Shown here: piece by piece, positions 44,401 through 49,196 of the stretch
Position numbering within the stretch: the first letter of the stretch is position 1
Layout: every line of letters begins with the position of its first letter
Assembly (NCBI GenBank): GCA_002381945.1
Contig: DFXY01000043.1
Location: forward strand, 14,840-78,839
Length of the DNA: 64,000 nt
Reading direction: 5' to 3'
DNA from: Bacteriovoracaceae bacterium UBA4096
GTDB taxonomy: Bacteria; Bdellovibrionota; Bacteriovoracia; Bacteriovoracales; Bacteriovoracaceae
Program-made: the position numbers and the translations under genes
The notes under the pieces: generated by a model
Database searches by the model: none
What the model saw: only the letters and a program-made list of their open reading frames with translations
What the model was told of the DNA's origin: nothing

Positions 44401-45006
44401 TTCGCTTATACAGGAAGGGAATGGGATAAAGAAATCGGCTTCTATTATTACCGCAACCGAAGTTATGATCCACAAACTGGACGTTTTATTCAGAAAGACC
44501 CTATTGGATTAACAGCGGGGGATTCTAACTTATATCGGTCAGTTAAAAATAATCCATTAAATTTCTCAGATCCCTTAGGATTAAAAGAAACTAATCCTTC
44601 TGACGGGGCGGTTGTCCTAAATACGGATGAAGGGATTGAAATGTTAATAAATTCTTATGTACAAGAAGCCATGAAAAATCTTGTTATAGGGCAGAACATT
44701 TATCAGGTCGCTCATGGAAATGCACAAAGTTATCGAAATATAGCCTCTGACAATAGCTTGGCCCTATCAGCAGCTGAACACTATTTGTATACAAGGGGAG
44801 AAGTGTTGTCAGGTGGTTACCCTGAAGCATTTGGTCAAATTGTCTCAACATCACTATACACTCCAGGAAAATTTGTTTTAGAAAATACTCCCAACACACT
44901 ACTACCAGGCTTATTACTTAATTATAAAACATCCTCAAGCCCTGCAAGTTTAACTCAGATGAAATATGGATATAAAGGTGTAATAGATGGAATTCAATGT
45001 AAATAA
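38440..45006 (+). CDS. RHS/YD-repeat toxin protein with transglutaminase-like domain and variable C-terminal tip
   Basis: About 2,188 residues from ATG 38440 (MKKIQVVMLIIISAVAGITIYY, an uncleaved anchor or signal), with AAGGG upstream. A coiled region (~40-160) is followed by a transglutaminase-like domain (~245-400): LLRSAGIPARYV, HTWVEAF and QLDPGF keep the His and Asp, but the usual Cys is Asp in PYDKSTLL. YD repeats (~920-2050) lead to the RHS core (YHKDHLGS, AYTGREWD, YYYRNRSYDP, GRFIQKDPIG, ending DPLGL). The last ~140 residues after DPLGL are the variable tip, with no family I know. The gene overlaps a small membrane-protein gene (44987), the expected immunity partner. It is in one operon with the giant protein. 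Confidence 0.88.
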   Translation: MKKIQVVMLIIISAVAGITIYYSAKSGPNLSTLKYELPADMKDLAKEKEYFNNDQKKKVTELLSSTVKVTKGTRIGLSMQNSLASLRSELESLKNPNTDFKQAYTNLEAIKFEIKIYQEQMEKLGKAEIDYSDSYEYLKEIQKNIANITSNRDIKNPSDSTLNNFIGVLPESIQNIGQISPPPSIPKLDFPEDKTSYIGLEIIEEAHAELPFGCQTAYQATAVNENPLLSSYLNINDPLIKPNSRILDLARKLGTPKAMFEYVRDNVKYYPTVGFTQDAETILSTKVANPYDKSTLLISLLRSAGIPARYVIGEAWVSSSTLQRIWDVENYSAVWTYYVSMLRQRYNENINTNPGKLYRRINGETYFLIPHTWVEAFTNLRVNDEKRWIQLDPGFTLHEENNKHESINSLYNLSNSLGRKIFSLEDFLFKPDPFSGKFVKTETADLYALRNINAIVSYSKDNNYNWDNRLSTLFTSTRPEIKKDIVYGSFGEEFCIFSKPAIPETKYSPKLKFGFAGSSYLMPLIKIASKKLVFRYRGYTTTDKSNLNLLADGKFSGNISNIRVIGQIYINNELIFEAPTPVIFNSVGGLKIENIDTIGMEPVNPPDAWGPLAGNVLAYHNTLTPESQEVFDGYMQSFLNEINHINVDLLDYENKSRLVGDLLATGLIRLKIKQEIHLKNLGNILNAKILTPNKHCWMFSGFTPITFKDRIYGFSPNRPTLSLWGGGGWFSRSRHQESEVDLFNASAFNSQQEHMIMENHFNVPGASTVSILQTASQQGIPIIKGTYNQNNYESIIGQLSGYSTWFLEWLRNEMRKSQGLVYIPKTPVISNGIKYAVVYGPMGWRIGTENGGSGGIAAGDTASGFYESDASNSLISSGHPDAAAIASSPKQLGEILNGRTSAQCPESVGAPVNLNNGGMWHKFNDIGSMGNGPGLKASFVRTYLALKSNDFGPLGYGWTHNLHLYLKTFDGNALNINQNQDIFFVDGDGNQRLITYSSNRFVSLPYHNITYAKAGGNFVLTDRDFNVMTFHGSGILIGKIRDIRDRNGNTLTFNYNSSSRLSEVRDTDGKTLNFSYLSGRINKVTDFTGRSVSFSYDAQNDLVESTDLLGNKTTYNYYSGLTPVELNHNLKSFKNEKGEGVEYFYYKNDKVFRHIEPEGKVTTFLYNTYNNETIVITGNEERTVYRYDVFGNVVSIENPDHTIRDFKYDLYKNKTYEKDENDFVTKYKSDNRGNITEIIPPAPFGKTIIAYDPNFNVPTQVTDGKGNKTIYSVDPENGNVLAIKQYPGGSKELITQIVYNERGELISLIDPKQNAITVDRVINADKSQLITITNAEGGTMTREIDPLGRVVSSNDLNGIETTFEYNNLGLLVSNSTPLASIHQTFKYDKSNNLSGVVREIEGKALSSIYKHDGLGNIIEATNERGETYRISYTQSGCGCAEEARPKQIIDPKGGVTKFEHDWRGNVTHKIDPMGIKTKLGHDPRGNLANVTVFNTDESISSQINFVYDALNTLKEKSEVVGYATVLNRNTFKSSDPVKDMIVKTIYNFDPAGNLSEKIITRPATGEVAKTSYNYNGLNLLTVVNSTGYKHNVSKALSYDDNSNLTGLTQNKTKITIQYDQFNRPIVAQTHADPSAIVKQPSSTLNYTYTLGGQIKSIKNAAGIELVGYELDALFHPSLVRSGKYSINVDYDSLGRKKRISYPNKLETVFAFDDLQRLTEINTPDVGFRSYQYDELSNISRVKAESGQFDYAYDRNSSLIGAYYRGSEALKDEKFVWDASGNRLNGSKGPVTNSNRPRPIVINNGLFEDAEPMGEQVGRFSFIYDMHGNVVKKFNNQENIYYLFEYDADNKLVYAEKYKNDALVMKARYTFDGLGRRIEKEVTEGSITNRKSYIYNGDNILLEYNTSGASPIEVAKYIGTGEIDDNLMSIKNGKPYFYHKDHLGSIVAITNDAGEAVQRNSYSSFGKILSIKDKNRKEIGLEGAVEKSFAYTGREWDKEIGFYYYRNRSYDPQTGRFIQKDPIGLTAGDSNLYRSVKNNPLNFSDPLGLKETNPSDGAVVLNTDEGIEMLINSYVQEAMKNLVIGQNIYQVAHGNAQSYRNIASDNSLALSAAEHYLYTRGEVLSGGYPEAFGQIVSTSLYTPGKFVLENTPNTLLPGLLLNYKTSSSPASLTQMKYGYKGVIDGIQCK

Positions 45007-45346
45007 AAATAAGTTTTTATTAATGAACTATAGGTATTTAATTGTTTGTATTGTTTTATTTTTGTTGGCAGGTATCCCTGTACTTTTCGGAGAATTAACT
45101 TGGTTTAGTTTATTCTTTTTTATTTTAGGCCTAGGAAATTATTTGAGGTTGGAAATTGCAAGAAAAGCAACACTGTTTACTCTTATTCTAATGAGTGGTT
45201 TTATCATTTTTATTTTCTTCCCTCCTTTTACAGAAAACGAATTGATTTTAAGCGATTACAGCGAATTCATAAGAATGACCATATTGTTCTTGGTCGAGTT
45301 GGTGATAATTGGTTTCATGTTATTTTTAAAATCTAGGTACAATTAG
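44987..45346 (+). CDS. Membrane protein, candidate immunity protein for the RHS tip
   Basis: 119 residues, about four membrane helices (RYLIVCIVLFLLAGIPVLF; WFSLFFFILGLG; ATLFTLILMSGFIIFIFF; MTILFLVELVIIGFMLFL). The ATG at 44987 lies inside the last codons of the RHS gene and follows AAAGGTG, so the two are translationally coupled. Position directly behind an RHS variable tip is the standard place for an immunity gene. Membrane location suggests that the tip acts on or through the inner membrane; that is inference. Confidence 0.65.
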   Translation: MEFNVNKNKFLLMNYRYLIVCIVLFLLAGIPVLFGELTWFSLFFFILGLGNYLRLEIARKATLFTLILMSGFIIFIFFPPFTENELILSDYSEFIRMTILFLVELVIIGFMLFLKSRYN

Positions 45347-45354
45347 AGAATTTG

Positions 45355-46154
45355 CATAAAAAAACGGGGAATGTGGCTGCATCCACGACTATCCGAAATG
45401 GCAAGGCGTTCTTCTACCACAAGGATCACTTGGGTAGTGTAGTTGCTATTACCAATGATGCAGGGGAAGTGACTCAGAAGAATCAGTACTCCTCATTTGG
45501 CAAGATTCTTTCGATTAAAAACAATGATCGCCAAGAGATCGGAATCGAAGAAGCAATTGAAAAGAGCTTTGCTTATACTGGAAGAGAGTGGGATGAAGAG
45601 ATTGCTCTCTACTACTACCGAGCAAGACATTACGATCCAATCGAGGGAAGATTTATGCAGAAGGATCCGATTGGACTAGACGCGGGAGACCCGAATGTTT
45701 ATCGATACGTACAAAACAATACAATAAACTTTGCTGATCCTCTTGGTCTACTATCCTTTGAAAATAATTTGGCAAGAAGACGACTTTCGAATAGTGGAAA
45801 CTCAATTGCAAAGTCTCTAACCGCTCTAGCATTAGGCGGCGTCTTTGCTAAAAGATACGGTACAGTTACCATTTTGGAAGCGTTAAGATATCGATTATCT
45901 ATTGCAACCTTAGGAGGTAGTGTTGGTTTACGGTGGGATCAGTTGCTGCAACAACAGCACTGAATTCCTTGTTTATTGGAGCTTCTTTTGAGCTTGGCCA
46001 AGAAGCAGGGAATATTGCAGGAGCTCTATTAGATACGCTCGTCGATGATTTGCAAGGTGGGCCAGAAATTGATTCATCTCTTTCAAAGTCATTGAATTTT
46101 TTAGGATTTGGATCAGGGCAACCCAATGCACCTAAATCAGCAATAGGAGTTTAA
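45355..46154 (+). pseudogene. Orphan RHS tip cassette, frameshifted
   Basis: It has no proper start. It repeats the RHS core found at 44226-44590 (FYHKDHLGSVVAITNDAGE, AYTGREWDEEIALYYYRARHYDP, ending DPLGL) at moderate DNA divergence, then a different tip (SFENNLARRRLSNSGNS). The first frame stops at 45963; a second frame, open from ~45921, carries on as GSVAATTALNSLFIGASFELGQ to a stop at 46154, one base before the next gene. A one-base loss near 45931-45933 would join them. This is a silent, displaced toxin tip of the kind seen behind rhs and CDI genes. Confidence 0.8.
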
Positions 46155-46155
46155 T

Positions 46156-46500
46156 ATGGGATATAAATGGAAGCTAATCACTGCTCTTAGTTTTTTTATT
46201 GTAACTTGGACTAGTGTGTTCCTCATAAAATCATTCGATAATTTTTCTGAAGTATATTCTTCTTTTGTTGATTACGGATTCCAAAACCTCTCATATTTAA
46301 AGAGATATCTTTTAGATGCATCTCTAATTTTAATATTTGGAGTTATTATCCCTGCATTCTTTATTTCTCAGATAAAATGCAAAAAGTGTGGCTATCGATT
46401 TTTATTTGACATCTACAATAAGAAACCAAATCCTGATGGCATTTCAGAAATTCGAAATTTAAAGAGTTGCCCCAAATGTGATTCCGAAATTCGTTGGTAA
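46156..46500 (+). CDS. Membrane/zinc-ribbon protein, candidate immunity for the orphan tip
   Basis: 114 residues. Two membrane helices (LITALSFFIVTWTSVFLI; LILIFGVIIPAFFI) are followed by a zinc-ribbon-like C-terminus (IKCKKCGYRF and KSCPKCDSEIRW). ATG 46156 follows AGGAG and is one base after the stop of the orphan tip, so the two were once coupled. I infer an immunity role from that position. It is the last gene of the island. Confidence 0.6.
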   Translation: MGYKWKLITALSFFIVTWTSVFLIKSFDNFSEVYSSFVDYGFQNLSYLKRYLLDASLILIFGVIIPAFFISQIKCKKCGYRFLFDIYNKKPNPDGISEIRNLKSCPKCDSEIRW

Positions 46501-46568
46501 TTATGTATAATTCCTTACGACCTCTTGATGATTCAAGTATTGGTCAACGCTCACATTTTGCTCGCACT

Positions 46569-46678
46569 TAGATGAAAAAATATGGAATAACATGAAATAA
46601 AATGAAGATAGAAAGAAAGGCCAAGTACCTTAAACCATTCAAGTTCTTGAATAGATTGTGTTTGTAAAATCCCAAGCA
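46569..46678. repeat. Right-end arm of the right element
   Basis: It shares ordered blocks with 21757-21875 (ATGAAATAA, AAATGAAGA, AAGTACCTTAAACCATTCAAG, TTGAATAGATTGTGTT) and runs directly into attR. Probably integrase or excisionase binding arms. Confidence 0.7.
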
Positions 46679-46742
46679 TCGAATCCCCTTGGGAGTACCA
46701 AATTTATAAGAAGCCTCTGGAAACAGAGGCTTTTTTTTTGTC
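46679..46742. repeat. attR: 64-bp direct repeat, right end of the island
   Basis: An exact copy of 10794-10857: tRNA-Glu 3' end from TCGAATC, CCA, the terminator hairpin GCCTCTG/CAGAGGC and nine T. The orphan tRNA end here has no 5' half, as expected for a displaced attachment site. Confidence 0.95.
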
Positions 46743-46744
46743 AC

Positions 46745-47053
46745 TTAAATTTCATTTTTAGTTAATCGGCCTGTTTGAAGATCTGTATTTCTGGCCTGAA
46801 CATACACTACATATAAATGTCGATCTTTGGGATTCTCACAATAAAACACGGAATTGCCCAGGATGACGAGTTTTGAAAAAAACAGATTACTTTCAAGAAT
46901 AGCTCCGGCCAGAGGATTCTGAGAAAGCATAGACTCGACTTGATCAATTATTTCATTAACTGTTTCAATTGCAAGGTCAACATTGAAGTTCTCTGCAATA
47001 TGCTCTCTGATACTATCCAAGTCTTGTTCGGACTTGGGTGTCCACTTAACCAT
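46745..47053 (-). CDS. ParE/RelE family toxin
   Basis: 102 residues. MVKWTPKSEQDLDSIREHIAE is the usual N-terminal strand and paired helices of ParE/RelE toxins; LVILGNSVFYCE and HLYVVYVQARNTD give the later strands and the conserved Arg of the core sheet. RelE members cut mRNA on ribosomes and ParE members inhibit gyrase; the subgroup cannot be set here. It overlaps its antitoxin by 8 bases. Its stop lies 3 bases outside attR, so it belongs to the flanking chromosome or to an older insertion. Confidence 0.85.
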   Translation of the reverse strand: MVKWTPKSEQDLDSIREHIAENFNVDLAIETVNEIIDQVESMLSQNPLAGAILESNLFFSKLVILGNSVFYCENPKDRHLYVVYVQARNTDLQTGRLTKNEI

Positions 47054-47333
47054 ACTTTGCTCTTAGCTTTTTTTCTTTCTCTTTCATTTTGATTTTAAGA
47101 TCATTCGTTGAAATACCTTCTCCACGCATCGCTTGAGCATACCCAATTGCTAAGTTCTTATGCAGCTCAATCTCTCTTTCCATTTCCTCAATTTTCGAAA
47201 GAGAAATTAATGCCACTGCATTTCCACTCTTGTGAGTGATTATCTGAGACTCACCTGATAAAACTTCATCAAATGTTTCGAACAAACTACTTCTTAGCTC
47301 AGTAATCGTTTTGCGTTTAAGTGGTTTCGTCAT
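47046..47333 (-). CDS. Phd/YefM-type antitoxin
   Basis: 95 residues from ATG 47333 (MTKPLKRKTITELRSSLFETFDEVLSGE), chosen because GAGAGGGG is upstream. ITHKSGNAVALISLSKIEEMERE is the Phd/YefM hallmark, in which the N-terminal domain binds DNA. The C-terminal helix (LKIKMKEKEKKLRAKYG) would clasp the toxin. It is the first gene of the pair; the complex is expected to repress its own promoter in 47334-47450. Confidence 0.85.
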   Translation of the reverse strand: MTKPLKRKTITELRSSLFETFDEVLSGESQIITHKSGNAVALISLSKIEEMEREIELHKNLAIGYAQAMRGEGISTNDLKIKMKEKEKKLRAKYG

Positions 47334-47500
47334 AATTCCCCTCTCTATCATGCTTGCAATGTACATCAAAACGTACACATGGGCAACTTACTTAACTAAC
47401 ACTGTGATATTAGGTTTATTTCATGTATGGTCTCATAATTTGCGTGGCTTTCTATTTCTCACTAAGCCCTTATATGCTAAAACAACCCATCTATTAAACT

Positions 47501-47569
47501 TCCTAGTCAGCTGAAGCCTGGTGAAATTCCAGCACTGTCCCGCAACGGTAAAGTCCGATCGCCCTAGGA
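47501..47569 (+). ncRNA. Compact cobalamin-riboswitch-like RNA
   Basis: The B12-box-like core is present: hairpin CTGG-TGAAATT-CCAG, then CACTGTCCCGCAACGGTA, then AAGTCCGATCGCC. An outer stem TCCTAG (47501-47506) with CTAGGA (47564-47569) closes it. The peripheral arms of the classical riboswitch are missing, as in reduced cobalamin/AdoCbl-variant types. It ends 18 bases before ATG 47588, whose ribosome site (GAGGT) lies just after it, so translational control is possible. Confidence 0.65.
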
Positions 47570-47587
47570 TTCCAACACGAGGTATGT

Positions 47588-47962
47588 ATGTCACTTGATT
47601 CTAGAATTGCTAATTCCCGCACCCGAGTTTTTAAGACAGTATTTCCAGGCGATACAAACCACTATGACACTCTTTTTGGCGGCACTGCACTTCAGTGGAT
47701 GGATGAAGCGGCTTTCATTGCGGCCACTCGGTTCACACGAGAAAAGATGGTGACTGTCAGTAGCGATAAAGTGAATTTCAAAATACCCATCCTGAGTGGC
47801 AGTATCGTGGAGTTAGATGCCCAAGTCGTAAGAGTGGGAAACACAAGCCTCGAAATTAATGTCGATGTTTATAGAGAAGATATGTACTCAGAAAGTCGAG
47901 TACTTGCCTTACATGGAAGCTTCGTGTTTGTATCAATCAATAAATCAAAAAAAGAAGTTTGA
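47588..47962 (+). CDS. YciA-like acyl-CoA thioesterase (hotdog fold)
   Basis: 124 residues, one hotdog domain. VFPGDTNHYDTLFGGTALQWMDEAAFIAATRFT is the YciA/BACH-type signature with the catalytic Asp in the helix. VTVSSDKVNFKIPILSGSIVELDAQV and SLEINVDVYRED give the remaining strands. It hydrolyses acyl-CoA to acid and CoA; chain preference is not visible. The ATG follows GAGGT. It is directly downstream of a cobalamin-riboswitch-like RNA, an odd partner for this family. It is followed 18 bases later by a GNAT-like gene, so they may be an operon. Confidence 0.85.
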   Translation: MSLDSRIANSRTRVFKTVFPGDTNHYDTLFGGTALQWMDEAAFIAATRFTREKMVTVSSDKVNFKIPILSGSIVELDAQVVRVGNTSLEINVDVYREDMYSESRVLALHGSFVFVSINKSKKEV

Positions 47963-47980
47963 AATCTCTTAGGGTTTAAG

Positions 47981-48442
47981 ATGTTAAATAGTATTGAAGA
48001 GAATCCAGTTTGGGATAAAGAGAAAGAACTGATTATCAAAGAGCAGTCATTCACTTCATTTCATTTTGCTTCTATACCAAATATTGGTGACCCTCTAGAA
48101 GATCAAATTTGGATACGATTTCATCAGGATGACAGGCTGATAGGTTTTGGATGGATAGATACGCATGAAGATCGGAAAGGCGAAATTTCATTAGCGATTG
48201 AAGAGTCAATGCGAGGGAATAATTTTGCCACATCAATTATAAGATCTCTTGAGAAGGAATGTGAAAGCCTGAACTTAAAACCTTATGGAATCATTCAACC
48301 TGAGAATCCGTCTAAAGAGCAGATACTCAAGATAATGCTGGAATGTCACTATTGTATCAATGGAGTATCTTGCGAGAGACAAGTTACTCATGCCAGGACA
48401 CTATGGAACAATTCATTAACAGTGGAACTGAACAAAACATAA
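47981..48442 (+). CDS. GNAT-like acetyltransferase
   Basis: 153 residues. DRLIGFGWIDTHEDRKGEISLAI followed by EESMRGNNFATSIIRSLEKECE matches GNAT strand 4 and the acetyl-CoA loop region, although the R-G-x-G loop is relaxed (RGNNFA). The C-terminus (IMLECHYCINGVSCERQVTHARTLW) fits the final strand in outline. The substrate is unknown. It follows the thioesterase with an 18-base gap and AGGG upstream. Moderately secure as a GNAT fold, uncertain as an active enzyme. Confidence 0.6.
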   Translation: MLNSIEENPVWDKEKELIIKEQSFTSFHFASIPNIGDPLEDQIWIRFHQDDRLIGFGWIDTHEDRKGEISLAIEESMRGNNFATSIIRSLEKECESLNLKPYGIIQPENPSKEQILKIMLECHYCINGVSCERQVTHARTLWNNSLTVELNKT

Positions 48443-48605
48443 TTATTTATTTAGCGGTGCCGACGTTGAAAGCAATAGCGCAGCATCTGCAGGTCAAGAT
48501 TTCTTATGAAATTCATGCAAGCCCCTTGAAATACGATCCCCTCTCACCCCTGTTTTACATCCAGAGATTTATTCGGTAACTAGGTCGCACTCAGGAGTTC
48601 TGTTT

Positions 48606-49190
48606 ATGATGAGAATGTGCGCTTATTTGCTTCTTCTAATCGTTTTAAGCTGTGGCAAGGCCCCAAAAGAGCCTACCTTTCATACCGATGCCTCAGGCAA
48701 TCCCATCGTGACACCGGAAGCGATTGTTGGAAAGAGCAAGGCCGAAATTCTCAAGTTAAAATATAACGATCAAATCTCCCTCAAATGTCAGGTGGAAGTG
48801 AATTCGAAACTGGTTGACCAGTTCGTATGGGATATTCCCCATGAGATGTCTTTGCTCAAGATTTTGAAATACAAAGTTAATGAGAAGGAAATTTCATTTC
48901 TCGTTAGAATCAGTGCCCCGGTGGAATTTAAAGACCGGGTTTCCTATACTGATGAAAATCTGGTCGAATACCATATGGAGTATTCGCCTGTGATGAGCAT
49001 CCTTTTTCAAAGGGCCAGCAAAAAAATTCTGCAAAATGGTTCAGTTCATGACCTGAGTAAGTATCAAGAGAAAACGCTCTTTGAGAACGTTGAAGATATT
49101 GTTCATCAAACTGCTTTTGAAGAAGTTAAATGCACACTTGCAACTCAGCCGCGGGCCGGCTTTGAACATCAGTGGATGATTGTTAAATAA
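48606..49190 (+). CDS. Lipoprotein of unknown function
   Basis: 194 residues. MMRMCAYLLLLIVLSC is a lipoprotein signal with lipobox VLSC followed by Gly. The mature part is beta-rich (YNDQISLKCQVEVNSKLVDQFVWDI; KEISFLVRISAPVEF) with two Cys (KCQVEV; EEVKCTLA) likely joined. Ribosome site GGAG lies ~9 bases upstream. It is convergent with ppc, with six bases between the stops and no clear terminator. Confidence 0.75.
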   Translation: MMRMCAYLLLLIVLSCGKAPKEPTFHTDASGNPIVTPEAIVGKSKAEILKLKYNDQISLKCQVEVNSKLVDQFVWDIPHEMSLLKILKYKVNEKEISFLVRISAPVEFKDRVSYTDENLVEYHMEYSPVMSILFQRASKKILQNGSVHDLSKYQEKTLFENVEDIVHQTAFEEVKCTLATQPRAGFEHQWMIVK

Positions 49191-49196
49191 TTGCTT

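Larger units (their letters stand above)
10794..46742. mobile_element. tRNA-Glu integrative genomic island, two elements in tandem (~36 kb)
   Basis: It is bounded by exact 64-bp repeats and has a tyrosine integrase plus excisionase at the left end. An internal, degraded integrase 3' end with a partial att copy (21876-22260) and a repeated right-end sequence (21757-21875 and 46569-46678) divide it into a left element (10.8-21.9 kb, intact integrase, defence-type cargo) and a right element (21.9-46.7 kb, giant protein and RHS operon). I see no conjugation or replication genes, so mobility would depend on the integrase alone or on helpers. Confidence 0.88.

Noticed and set aside
48343..48579. 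78-residue + strand reading frame overlapping the GNAT-like gene
   Set aside because: It lies mostly inside 47981-48442 in another frame and has no start signal.
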